A stretch of DNA of 64,000 nt, taken from NCBI RefSeq assembly GCF_037996645.1, contig NZ_JBBMXV010000003.1, positions 558,001 through 622,000 of the forward strand, given 5' to 3'. The stretch is from Halalkalicoccus tibetensis (lineage in GTDB: Archaea > Halobacteriota > Halobacteria > Halobacteriales > Halalkalicoccaceae). The position numbers were made by a program, and so were the translations under genes. The notes beneath the pieces are model-generated. The model saw only the letters and a program-made list of their open reading frames with translations. It was not told where the DNA came from and searched no databases. Below, in pieces: positions 53,511-63,027 of the stretch (position 1 is the stretch's first letter; each line of letters starts with the position of its first letter).

Positions 53511-54182
53511 TCATTTGACTGCTTCCATCAGATCCAAGACTCGATGTTGTTCATTAGCAACGAAGGCCTGTGGATATATTCCAGCTAACGTAATGTAGTC
53601 TGACTCACGAACTGTCCTTGCAACGTGGAGGTAGACGTACACTACATAGTCATCTACCTCAGCGGTCCCTGGATACTGGTATACCTTTGTCTCGCGCTCA
53701 AATGGAGTAACTGAATCAGTTTCGTGTACCTCGTCGCCGATTTCCACGTTCTCATACCCTATCTGAAGACCATTCCCAATGACCTCATCGGTTACCTGCT
53801 CAGTGAAATTGATCTCCTGGGAGAAGGCCTCAACTTTCGGTGTTGCGACGGCAGTAAATCGTGCTATCGGCGCTTTTCCTACTTCTGGATGGTCAACGGA
53901 CCGCTCGTATTCAATGAGGTGATTCGCGGCTCGAACTACGTACGATTCATCACCTACTGCCATCGTTTGAGTCACCTCGAACACGATATCTCGTGTTTCT
54001 TCATAGCCCGCTCTTTCGACTGCTGTAGTATCAACGGCAATTGGCGAAGGTTCGGCTGAAACGAGTTCCTCTCCTTCCGCTTCTGACTCGAATTCTGGGC
54101 TCACATCAAGATCAAGCCCTACACAACCAGTCGACCCTACTGCTATAATGGGGAGCGCTCGAATGAATTGTCTTCTATTCAT
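53511..54182 (-). CDS. DUF6517-like haloarchaeal lipoprotein
   Basis: A 223-residue paralog of 47087-47755: MNRRQFIRALPIIAVGSTGC is the Tat/lipobox signal, and VSAEPSPIAVDTTAVERAGY and YPGTAEVDDYVVYVYLHVAR are the conserved parts. The mature chain is predicted to be a beta-rich globule on the cell surface. It is on the opposite strand to uppS, convergent with it. Confidence 0.82.
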   Translation of the reverse strand: MNRRQFIRALPIIAVGSTGCVGLDLDVSPEFESEAEGEELVSAEPSPIAVDTTAVERAGYEETRDIVFEVTQTMAVGDESYVVRAANHLIEYERSVDHPEVGKAPIARFTAVATPKVEAFSQEINFTEQVTDEVIGNGLQIGYENVEIGDEVHETDSVTPFERETKVYQYPGTAEVDDYVVYVYLHVARTVRESDYITLAGIYPQAFVANEQHRVLDLMEAVK

Positions 54183-54396
54183 ATGTCGTTACATCCATTT
54201 TTAGAGTATTAGTCCTATCTGGAAGTAAATAAGAGTTACTATTATTTCTACTTGATATTGCATCTACTCATAGCCTTATTTCCACTAGAGGGTTAGTCTA
54301 CACTCGGATCGCCTACAGCATCCAAGCGCCCCTAGTATCATACAGATAGTAATAGCAAACAAAAGATATAAACTAACGTAGAGGTAATAGATATAT

Positions 54397-54759
54397 ATGA
54401 CCACTATGAACAAAAGCGCACAACTCGATCTCACACTACAAGTACTAACGCCACGTTACCGACGCTGGATTCTTCACCTCTTGATTTCGCGAGACATATC
54501 AACAGTCGATAAACTTCTCACAGAACTCGCTATTGTTACTGACAACACAGATGATACGCTGACAGAATCAGAGTTGATGGTTCGTCTTCAACAGATTGAT
54601 CTTCCAAAGCTAGAGAGTGCCGATCTCATTATGTATGACCACGAAGATGGTGAGATCCATTTGCGAGATTTATCTGACGAAGCTCAAGAATTGCTTTCAA
54701 TGACGAAACAATGGGAGAATCAGGCCGTTCAGGAGAGACTCTCTGAGGAGATGCATTGA
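54397..54759 (+). CDS. DUF7344-like winged-helix protein
   Basis: A 120-residue protein, LTPRYRRWILHLLISRDIST, ELMVRLQQIDLPKLESADLI, MYDHEDGEIHLRDLSDEAQE. This is the haloarchaeal DUF7344 winged-helix pattern, probably a transcription factor. It is divergent from the DUF6517-like gene 53511-54182, with an AT-rich intergenic region between. Confidence 0.75.
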   Translation: MTTMNKSAQLDLTLQVLTPRYRRWILHLLISRDISTVDKLLTELAIVTDNTDDTLTESELMVRLQQIDLPKLESADLIMYDHEDGEIHLRDLSDEAQELLSMTKQWENQAVQERLSEEMH

Positions 54760-54980
54760 TATGTTTCTGTCGCTAGAATGGAGATCGCTTAACTGAGGAC
54801 CAGCAACAACTCGCAGGACTTCCATACGCTTCTATAGAGCAGGCGTATGTTTGTTTTAACCGCAAACCTCATTCAATAGCATTAAAACGATAGAGCCCTG
54901 AAGTGTACTTGGCTATGGGGAACGCCCAGAAAGACGGCACACGTTCCACCTAAACGGTGAAGGCTAGTATCTACATTATA

Positions 54981-55229
54981 TTACTCGAGATCGATAGACC
55001 CATCCGAAGCAACTGTGACATCGTATCCCTCAATTCTAAAACACACTGTTAGATCAGTCGAACTTGCCGAAATAAGGGTATCGAGCGCCTCAAAATCGAT
55101 CTCCTGAGCGTATGAGGGGATATCTTCTGGCTCAGTATCTTCTGCAGTAGCGAGCCGTCTCACTAATTGTAGACTCACCGGATTAGACTGACCTCTTTCC
55201 TTTCCTTCGTTGTATCCTCTCATAGCCAT
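54981..55229 (-). CDS. HalOD1 domain protein
   Basis: An 82-residue protein: NPVSLQLVRRLATAEDTEPE, DIPSYAQEIDFEALDTLISA, VCFRIEGYDVTVASDGSIDL. This is the HalOD1 output domain, a small haloarchaeal signalling-associated fold with unknown ligand. The stand-alone form covers the whole protein. It is near a TnpB remnant but appears intact. Confidence 0.82.
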   Translation of the reverse strand: MAMRGYNEGKERGQSNPVSLQLVRRLATAEDTEPEDIPSYAQEIDFEALDTLISASSTDLTVCFRIEGYDVTVASDGSIDLE

Positions 55230-55450
55230 TGGTTCACTAATAACAGAATTTGCGTAAATATATTTTGTCGACTCAGCTACGTGAAATCATTCCTAACGAG
55301 AATATTTAACACTATACTGCCTTTATATGACAATCTTTTATCGTTTCAATAATGTGAATAAGGACCAAGCTGAGTGGGTAGAGGAAAACCACCACAACCT
55401 CCGTTGTTCGTCCGTAATCGACTTGACCAACTCATGGCGGAACGGGAGTA

Positions 55451-55900
55451 GTGGATGTACTACGTCTACAGGATCGACCCGGACCGTCTGACTCTCACTG
55501 GGAGGGGTTGGACTGCCATCGAGATATTTGTAGGCAAGTCTACAACCACCTTCTGTACCGACTCAACGAATACGACCGAGACAAGATCGTATCGATGTCC
55601 GCGCTTCGGTCGGAACTGCTGGACCTCAAGCAGTGGTTGTGACGATCTCACTGAGGGATACTCCCGAACTACAGGTCGTCGCAGATGGATCTACGACAAC
55701 CGCAATAGCCTCTCCCTGCTCAATCGGACGGATACGGCGTCGGGTTCGCTCCAGTGGAAAGCGCCACGGGACTACCGATCATTCATCTATAGCCAAAGCG
55801 GCTTCAAGCCCGACAAGTGGATATACATCAGTATCTGCAAAGCGCGTCGTTGAAACAGGAAGCCTACCCTCAAGCGCGAGTCATCAGGCGAGCAGTAGGG
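55451..55900 (+). pseudogene. TnpB remnant with internal deletion
   Basis: The start reads RDICRQVYNHLLYRLNEYDR and ALRSELLDLKQWL (TnpB N-terminus). In another frame come APRDYRSFIYSQSGFKPDK, then a jump to the very C-terminus (RVVETGSLPSS). The RuvC core is deleted. The right end AGTAGGGTAGTTCA lies at about 55894. Confidence 0.85.
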
Positions 55901-55998
55901 TAGTTCATTGCTGCAGCTCAGTAGAATATAGGTTCACAGCTAAAATGGGGGTTGATTAAGACTCTACTGCCCCGTGTCAACACCGGTATATTCTATTG

Positions 55999-56562
55999 TT
56001 ATGTATCCCCGATCTCGTCGAGCATTTCATCCACGAGCTCGTCATTCGAAATATCGTCATCGATGAACTGCTGGAGCCATCTCACATCGATAAAGAACGC
56101 AAACCGGACGTTCTTGTCTTCATCATAGAGCGTGAAGTGAAGTTCCTCGACCTCCGTGAAGAATTCATCAGCATCGGCATCACGGATCGCGTCTTCGAAA
56201 GCAGGCCCGAGAGCGCGAAGTTCTTCAACTAATTCGTCTCGATCATTCGTTGTTACCTTCACATCGATGGTAAGCTTCCGATTTTCGCATGTGATACGTT
56301 TCACATGAATGGTCTCACTATCGATCTCGAAGTTCTCGCGATCGAACCCCGGGATTTCATCCTGTTCTTTTTCCTTATCGTCTGACTCTGACTCATCCTC
56401 TTCGGTAGAATCCTCTTCTTCGTCACCCTCGCTTACCTTGTCTTGCATTTCCAACTCCGTTTCGCTGGGTGAATCTGTATCTTCTTCCCCGCTGGCAGTA
56501 CAACCAGCCAAGATGGTAGCTATCGCGGCACCGCTTCCGAGGAGTACTTTTCTTCTCTCCAT
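55999..56562 (-). CDS. Tat lipoprotein, tandem paralog 1
   Basis: A 187-residue protein: MERRKVLLGSGAAIATILAG then C is a Tat lipoprotein signal. An acidic linker of about 50 residues follows. The conserved domain IPGFDRENFEIDSETIHVKR, VTTNDRDELVEELRALGPAF, RDADADEFFTEVEELHFTLY probably forms a small alpha/beta module on the outer face. The family is not one I can name. It is the same as 56787-57383 in layout; the two genes are about 225 bases apart in tandem, a local duplication. Confidence 0.75.
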   Translation of the reverse strand: MERRKVLLGSGAAIATILAGCTASGEEDTDSPSETELEMQDKVSEGDEEEDSTEEDESESDDKEKEQDEIPGFDRENFEIDSETIHVKRITCENRKLTIDVKVTTNDRDELVEELRALGPAFEDAIRDADADEFFTEVEELHFTLYDEDKNVRFAFFIDVRWLQQFIDDDISNDELVDEMLDEIGDT

Positions 56563-56786
56563 ACAGGGACAATATTAGGACACAAGATAAGCTTATTGAA
56601 AAAGATAGAAGAATTGAAATTAAGAAATACAAAAATGCCCATACAATACGATGAGAGACCAGTGGCCTCAGACGCCACGAATCTCTACTGGGATTGCTAG
56701 TGCTACTAACGGCTATCTACTAGGCATAGTCAAAAATCGGTAACCGAGTCGACCGCCTTTACAGCAGTAACGAGTTGGAACTCAGC

Positions 56787-57383
56787 TCAGTCTTGATCCA
56801 TCTCGTCGAGGAACTCTGCCATTTCATCAAGCATCTCATCAATGAACTCGTCGCTCGTGATATCATCATCGACGAACTGGCGCAGCCATCCGATGTCGAC
56901 GAAGATCGAGATACGCGTGTTCTTGTCCTCGTCCAAGAGCGTGAACTGAAGCTCCTCAACCTCCGCGAAGAATTCATCGGCGTCGGCATCACGAATCGCG
57001 TCTTCGAAGGCGGGTCCGAGAGCTTCAAGTTCCTCGACGAGTTCGTCTCGGTCAGTCGTCGACAGCATTAGGCGAACCTCGAGCTTCTGCTTCCGATATG
57101 TGAGCTCCTTCACTTCGATAACATCGCTATCGATCTCGAAGTTCTCACGGTCAAACCCGGGGATTTCTTCCTGCTCTTCATCCTCGTCTTCTTCATCCTC
57201 TTCGTCCGGTTCCTCTGGCTCCTCTTCATCTTCAGGCTCTTCTGGTTCGTCTCCGTTTTCCCCATTATCGGGATCTAGCTCGGTCTCTTCTTCTTCGCCC
57301 TCTTCATCTCCTTCACTAGCACAGCCAGCTAGGATGGTTGCAATTGCGGTACCGCTTCCCAGGAGTACTTTTCTTCGCTCCAT
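56787..57383 (-). CDS. Tat lipoprotein, tandem paralog 2
   Basis: A 198-residue protein from the ATG at 57383 (MERRKVLLGSGTAIATILAG then CASEG). The linker is longer and even more acidic than in paralog 1 (EEPDEEDEEDEDEEQEEIPG). The conserved domain is nearly superposable: FDRENFEIDSDVIEVKELTY, ALGPAFEDAIRDADADEFFA, FVDIGWLRQFVDDDITSDEF. It is probably a surface-anchored protein. An upstream start at 57392 adds three residues before the signal. Confidence 0.75.
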   Translation of the reverse strand: MERRKVLLGSGTAIATILAGCASEGDEEGEEEETELDPDNGENGDEPEEPEDEEEPEEPDEEDEEDEDEEQEEIPGFDRENFEIDSDVIEVKELTYRKQKLEVRLMLSTTDRDELVEELEALGPAFEDAIRDADADEFFAEVEELQFTLLDEDKNTRISIFVDIGWLRQFVDDDITSDEFIDEMLDEMAEFLDEMDQD

Positions 57384-57918
57384 ACATAACATAATACATG
57401 CTTGGTAAATAAATTTATTGGCTGGCAGCCAATATTAAATTAGCAAGAATTAACGAAGATAATAGCCTGGAGCAATGATCTACTACCCTTTTTCTGCTAT
57501 TTGATCAAATAGGAGTTGATATCTCTAAAACAATCACTTTTCCCAAGAAAGTTGGAGAGATACGTATGCAATTGCATACAATTTCCTATCATAGACTAAG
57601 TGTGGGTACTTCACGTACACGGTATTAGTTCTCTCATCTATAAACCACTAGTACCAGACAAGGTGAATGCCAACCTAATCCTGTAGTAGAGCTCTCTGGT
57701 GTCCTAGCCGTATCTCTTGCATTCGCTATAGACGGGACCAATGAACCACAGAAGAGACCACTAGTTTTGATGGTTGCAAGTGACCTAACTCCAAATTTAT
57801 GAGTGATCTGCAGTCGTTTACTGTATTATTGCTGCGTCTCGTCATTAAAAGTCGACATAAAACAACCATCTTGTCACACTACCCTAGTTTTATATCTATA
57901 TAAATCCATATTAAAAAC
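57384..57918. other. Intergenic region with palindrome
   Basis: About 535 bases without a supported gene. It holds CAATTGCATACAATTT (57569-57584), the fourth and least perfect copy of the AATTG(T/C)ATACAATT motif. Confidence 0.45.
57569..57584. promoter_or_regulatory. Palindrome CAATTGCATACAATTT
   Basis: Fourth occurrence of the recurring palindrome; two positions differ from the perfect version at 32306. Confidence 0.4.
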
Positions 57919-58251
57919 ATGAATTCCAATATAGACTACGAGCACTATCCTGATTTGGCTCCTATAACCGGTGAGAGTGGTTATAGACTCCCCGATCCCG
58001 ATTACTGGCACGCAATTGCAGGATTATCAGACGGTACGCGAATTGGGCAACTAGGGGCATTTTGGTATATCCTCGACCAAGACAACCGTGCAGTCAGTGA
58101 CGGATATCACAAACTCTACTGTGACGAAAGTGGTGACTACAAAGGACAGCGGGGGTCTCGAACAGAAGAAGTCGCACTTTACGCAGAACCCCATCGAGCG
58201 CCTACTGACGTTCGGAGACTATCTTTACGTTCTAATCACAATCACCAATAA
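57919..58251 (+). CDS. Hypothetical protein
   Basis: A 110-residue frame: YEHYPDLAPITGESGYRLPD, YWHAIAGLSDGTRIGQLGAF, WYILDQDNRAVSDGYHKLYC. The first two thirds look like a genuine protein. The last third (EPHRAPTDVRRLSLRSNHNH) is compositionally different and may result from a frameshift. TTTATATC lies about 30 bases upstream. No family recognised. Confidence 0.45.
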   Translation: MNSNIDYEHYPDLAPITGESGYRLPDPDYWHAIAGLSDGTRIGQLGAFWYILDQDNRAVSDGYHKLYCDESGDYKGQRGSRTEEVALYAEPHRAPTDVRRLSLRSNHNHQ

Positions 58252-58518
58252 TTACAGGTACCACATAAAAAGTCCGCTCAGGTCTTCCTTCCATTACGTG
58301 AGAAATCTTTCGAGCGTCTCCATCTCGCCCGCTTCGGCAAGACGGTGACGTGTAGTCACTGTGGGAGGCATCATCTCCAGAAGTATCTCGACTTCCTCAC
58401 ATTAAAACTCAACTCACCCGTGGATTGGTTCGAGAAACTCCTATTTTACACTATGTCGAAATGAGCGCTGTGGAAATTCGGTTTGGTTAGTTCGTAAAAA
58501 CATTTCGCCAGAGCAGAC
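58252..58518. other. Short region with possible gene fragment
   Basis: In one plus-strand frame the stretch near 58340-58460 reads FGKTVTCSHCGRHHLQKYLD, which might be a fragment of a zinc-binding protein or transposase. Too short to assign. Confidence 0.3.
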
Positions 58519-59640
58519 CTACGCTTCTAGGGCGGTGAGTCGCTGCTCTAACTCCGCGATCCAGTCGTCCCTTTTGGCGAGCTTCTTGGACAGCCCTTGA
58601 ATCGCAGCAAGTGCGACCCCTTCGGCATCGACAGTCGAAATTGATTCATCGTCGTCGCCAAGATCGAACGTTTTGGCGAACTCCTCAGCCATCGGTTCGA
58701 TATGCTTTCCGGTGCCGTTGTGTTTGAACTTCCACGTGGTGATTTCCAAGTTCTCAACGCCGTCAAGCACCGTTTCGGGATCGACCGATTCGACGTTCGT
58801 CTTCGCTGATCTAGCGCTCGTCGAGTTGAATGCTGGCGCGAAAACCGGCATCTGTGATCTGACCTCGTTCTCGCGTTCCGACCTAGGCGGGGTATCGCTG
58901 GAGTCAGCAAACACGACTGCCCCCTCGTGCATTGCGTATGCTCTCCGACCAACTGCGAACGAATGATCACGGAATGCGTAATTGAAGAAACCTCCAGGTA
59001 CCACCGCAAAATCGCCCCTAGCGTGATTTCTCTGCCCGCCACCAACAGTCGCATGTGAACCCTCTGCCGAGTTCCGCGTCTACTAATCCCGCCTCCTCCT
59101 CCGATCGTCGATCGGAAGCCGAGAGCTCTGTTACCGACGCCACTGCTGACCGTCGTATTGGTGCTGCTGGCTTCGTTGGCTGCGCCGCCGCTAATCGTCG
59201 CCGCCTCACCATCGGCGATGTTGCGCCATCCTCCGGCGACTGTATCGTACCTCCCTCGGGCCTCGTTGTCTCGACCACCACCGACCGTCGCGTGGTTGCC
59301 GCTGGCCCGAAGGCCGATTCCGAGAGCATCGGCCATTTCCGCCTCCATATCGGACGCCTGTTCGGATAGCGTGATGTCCAGCGTCTCCGTTGTATCGTCA
59401 CTGATAGTGACGGATTGCTCATCGGTTTCGAACCTGATCTGCTCGCATCGCATGTCGTATGTACCAGATCCGATCAAGACTGAGTACGTACCGCTCTCCT
59501 CGGTCGTGGTTATCGCTTCGAGTTCCTCCGTTTCGGTATCAGTAACGGTTATCACTGCCGCTTCGACGCTATCGTTTTCGTCAGTCGAGACGGTCCATCT
59601 GAGATTGTTGAATCCCCTTACAAAAGTGGATACATTAATG
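58519..59640 (-). pseudogene. Adhesin-like protein with YadA-type head repeats and S74-like C-terminus (frameshifted)
   Basis: Read across two frames, the gene has a carboxypeptidase-regulatory-like N-terminal module (EAITTTEESGTYSVLIGSGT), then head repeats with a SGNHATVGGG...NEARGRYDTVAGG rhythm as in trimeric adhesins. The C-terminal VDPETVLDGVENLEITTWKF, KHIEPMAEEFAKTFDLGDDD, plus a terminal coiled coil, resembles the S74 tail-fibre chaperone domain. A frame change lies near 59080-59100 in a GGAGGAGGAGG run, and no start codon precedes the N-terminal module, so it is broken or 5'-truncated. It may come from a virus or a surface adhesin. Confidence 0.7.
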
Positions 59641-60675
59641 GATTTCTGAATATTGTATCATTTCGTGCTCTTCCCAATCAGTCATAACATTACACAGCAT
59701 CAAAGCAACCTTGCTCCAGAATTGAGCCCCACAGTGCCACCCTCTGAGTATCAGGATATCAGCAATTTCGCCGATCCATCATGTTACGATTATTATATGA
59801 GTAAGAGGTCGAAATAACGTTGGCAATTTCCGGGTTATGCGACCATCTCTCCACGAATGATCTCAGGGCGCGATAGAGGATCTATTCTCACCTATGAAGC
59901 TCGGTAGAGGGAGGTCTCAGCGGTGGTACTCAAGATTCAGTACGAGATGTGGGTCATCTATCCGAATTGATAGCCGGGACCCCCATCCTGCATCTTGGGT
60001 GTCGTAGATGATGACCCGATCTCGACAATTCTGGGAGACTATTGAACTCGCTGGCCCTGGTGCTTCGAGCGGCGTTTTGACATTACTTGTATCCACTATC
60101 CTCTCTTTAATTTGTTTCGTATTAAGATTTATCTAGCGCCATAGTACAAGAATAATGATATATCCTGGAACAAAGCCCTATCCATCTTGACAGAGAATAC
60201 ATTCTCTCATAAGAATACCCCTCCTATGGCGAATTGGTTCATTACATTGGTGACAATATTCTGGAATCTTCGTCTCAAGAATGGCTTGAGCCTTTTCTTT
60301 GATTCTATGTCTCATCTAATAAACAAACTCGTTTGCACTCTATTAATAATTTCTCCTATAGTTAATACATTGATATTAGAGAAGTAGATATTCAATCTGG
60401 CTCCTGCGTCTTTACTTACGAACGACCTCCTGTGCATTCTGTCGACTGTTGCTCTATGGCTTCTCACGCCTAGGTCTCACTATAGTCTTCTTCTAATCTC
60501 GAACCACTCTGAATCCCTCGTATTCGGCAGATTAATTTATTTCGATAATAGCCACTCATTATAATACTCCACTAACCAGAGACTTCTTCTAAACCGGTTA
60601 CTTCACAGTAACCACCCACTTTCATCCATCTTAGCTAACATATATTTATAGATACTACCTTTGTGGATATAGAAG
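59641..60675. other. Gene-poor 1-kb region
   Basis: No supported gene. The DNA becomes increasingly AT-rich toward 60650, where TATATTTATAG precedes the start at 60676. No repeats recognised. Confidence 0.5.
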
Positions 60676-61341
60676 ATGGTTGAACAATCTACCATTGATG
60701 AGGCGGAGCCGAGCAACAACTGGACTCGACGAACATTTGTTGCAGCCCTTGGCGCAACGGGTTTTGCAGCCGTTGCTGGTAATGCACAAGCGAATGATAA
60801 CGATGCTATCGCTGAGATCGAAGAGGCTGATAACGGGAATGTGGACCTCCGGGCGTTCGACGAGGTGCTTGGTCGACTCGAGGACGCTGCCGACGCACTT
60901 GAGTTCCCAGCCCGCCGTATCGGAGCGTCACCGCGGGGCGAACAACACGGTGCAGCTCAATGGGGTATTCACTTCGAGACCGAACGAGCGGTTCACCTTG
61001 GCGAGACAACTGTCGACGCTGGCGAATCGGGCACGTTCACCGCAGTTGTCGGTGAGTACGATGGCGATGAGGGCTTTAGTACGGTCCATGAGCGTGACGT
61101 CAGCGTCGATTCGGGAATCAATACGATCGATCTCGATATGGCACTTGAACCCGGTGAGTACCTTCTAACGCGTGAGGGGGACTTCCCGTTGCGCCGCGGT
61201 GGGTGGGCGGGCTGGGAAAGCCAAAGCCGCGACGGGCTCGAGCTCAGAGGCGGTTCGAAACCTGGCGATTACAGTGACAATCGCTTCTGGTACTACTACT
61301 TCGACCTGCACATCGCAGCACATGAAGGAGCTCACCTATAG
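60676..61341 (+). CDS. Tat-exported protein, first of two-gene operon
   Basis: A 221-residue protein with a twin-arginine signal after a short leader (NWTRRTFVAALGATGFAAVA then GNAQAN). No lipobox. The mature part is acidic and predicted beta-rich (WGIHFETERAVHLGETTVDA, VSVDSGINTIDLDMALEPGE). It contains SRDGLELRGGSKPGDYSDNR near the end, reminiscent of repeat-binding loops. The family is not recognised. The next gene follows three bases later, so the products probably act together outside the cell. Confidence 0.75.
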   Translation: MVEQSTIDEAEPSNNWTRRTFVAALGATGFAAVAGNAQANDNDAIAEIEEADNGNVDLRAFDEVLGRLEDAADALEFPARRIGASPRGEQHGAAQWGIHFETERAVHLGETTVDAGESGTFTAVVGEYDGDEGFSTVHERDVSVDSGINTIDLDMALEPGEYLLTREGDFPLRRGGWAGWESQSRDGLELRGGSKPGDYSDNRFWYYYFDLHIAAHEGAHL

Positions 61342-61344
61342 ACC

Positions 61345-62568
61345 ATGACACAATACTTTACTAACGAACGGATCCTCGAATGTCTCGAGGATCGCGTTCT
61401 CGCTGGCGGCAACGGCTATCGATCAGATGTTCGGCTTGAAGACGCTGACGTAATCGTCGAGAACCGCTCGGCATTTCTTGATGCAGTTGACTCTTCAGCC
61501 GATGTCATCGGTATCCCTGGTAACATTCAAATCAATCTCTCGGGTCAAGATTTCACCCTTTCCGGCCAGACGATCGTCTCCGATCGGGGCGTCGACGGCT
61601 CAGCCGGTGCTCTCTTGTACACAACGGATCGGGGCGAAAGTTCCCCTGCTTGGGATGGTGGTTCGAACGGTCGCGGTGTTCTCACTATGCAGAATGGATC
61701 GCGCCTCTCAGGTGTTCGCTATCGTGGTCCCTTCCATGATTACTACGATGACCCACGTTACCCCGGATATATTCCGCTGGATGACGGCGACAGCTATGCG
61801 GAACGCCAGGAGATGCGCCGAGAACGCTATGCACGTGGCATCCACATTTTGGGTGACGGTGTTGAAATCGACAACTGTGAGATCTATGGGTGGCCTATGC
61901 AAGCTATTGCGATCGGCTCCTCCTCGATCGTCGTGTCCCCCCACCTTCATCACCTCTACGGTCATGACTGTATGATGGTCGGCGCGGGGTACGTCATCGA
62001 CGTGTTCAACGGCCATCCGACCATCGAAATGAGCTATTTCAACGCGACGCGCCACGCAATCAATGGATTCGGCCATACCGAATGTGGCTATACCCTCGAG
62101 GACTCCGTCATCGGTCCGTCAACACTTTCACATGCTGTTGATATGCACGCACTGGCCGAGAACGATTTTGGTGATGACCTTACCGCGGGCAATCGTGTTG
62201 AAGTGCGTCGATGCACGTTTACCTTCACGCACGGGATTACAGATACTGCCACACAAGCGATTGCGTTCCGTGGGTATCCTGAAGACGAGTATATTACTGA
62301 AAACTGCCGATTCGTTCACGAAATCGATGGTCAGGAACCGCCTGAGAACGTCTCAAACGATGGTGGCTATGCGCCGTATCGACAAGTGAATGTTCCGCAC
62401 GGAGAATGGCACGATTGGTTGTTCCAAAATAATCAGTATGGCATCAGCGAACCTCATGAACCTGGAGTCGGCGCTCCAGTCAACCTCGATGATCCGATGG
62501 CTGGACAGCCACTGATCGATGAGGAACGCCGCCGCGGCCTACGAATTGCCCTCAGATCGCTCGAATGA
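61345..62568 (+). CDS. Right-handed beta-helix protein
   Basis: A 407-residue protein. Repeating short strands with turn asparagines (DGVEIDNCEIYGWPMQAIAI, GNRVEVRRCTFTFTHGITDT, YITENCRFVHEI) indicate a parallel beta-helix as in pectate lyases and polysaccharide-cleaving tail proteins. The middle part has histidine-rich turns (SPHLHHLYGHDCMMV) that may bind metal. It has no signal peptide of its own, which is odd since its operon partner is Tat-exported; it could be co-exported as a folded complex, or act inside the cell. Probably polysaccharide-active; substrate unknown. Confidence 0.72.
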   Translation: MTQYFTNERILECLEDRVLAGGNGYRSDVRLEDADVIVENRSAFLDAVDSSADVIGIPGNIQINLSGQDFTLSGQTIVSDRGVDGSAGALLYTTDRGESSPAWDGGSNGRGVLTMQNGSRLSGVRYRGPFHDYYDDPRYPGYIPLDDGDSYAERQEMRRERYARGIHILGDGVEIDNCEIYGWPMQAIAIGSSSIVVSPHLHHLYGHDCMMVGAGYVIDVFNGHPTIEMSYFNATRHAINGFGHTECGYTLEDSVIGPSTLSHAVDMHALAENDFGDDLTAGNRVEVRRCTFTFTHGITDTATQAIAFRGYPEDEYITENCRFVHEIDGQEPPENVSNDGGYAPYRQVNVPHGEWHDWLFQNNQYGISEPHEPGVGAPVNLDDPMAGQPLIDEERRRGLRIALRSLE

Positions 62569-62890
62569 ACTGTCAGCCCTGCTCACGCTGAGAACGGGGC
62601 TTCTAGTTTCACGATGCGCCTTGCGGATACCAAGAGATTATCCATAGAAAGCGTAGTTTTTCAGATGTAAGATTGGAACAAGCCATTTCTTCGCTGGTCA
62701 CGGAAAAAGCTGTAAGCGGTGTCGGTCGCAGTCTGCCTTAATTTGTATAGTGGCATCGATGTTTTGACCTTATAGTGGTTTCTTAGCTGAAACGCCGGTA
62801 CTCGTATACTCCCTTGCATCCCTGATTGATTGGCGGCAAATGACGTATTCCTTCGCGTTCGCACTGTGTTCCAACATCCGAGTTATTCTC
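62569..62890 (-). pseudogene. Highly decayed TnpB remnant
   Basis: On the minus strand, RMLEH and the DNA TGCGAACGCGAAGGAA match the zinc-ribbon region of the TnpB at 32439. The end CGTGAAACTAGAAGCCCCGT, then CTGACAGTTCAT, matches the TnpB right-end lineage at 51975 and 55900. The intervening sequence is unreadable. Confidence 0.65.
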
Positions 62891-63027
62891 TCTAGGTAGC
62901 TTGAGCACGATTTTGGGTGTTCGATGAGCGATGCAGTGGTTCTCCTCACTCAGCATGGTTCTTCTGTCCTCTCTTTACACGATATATTTGGGCCACAAGA
63001 TCTATTATAATAGAATAAAATTAATAC

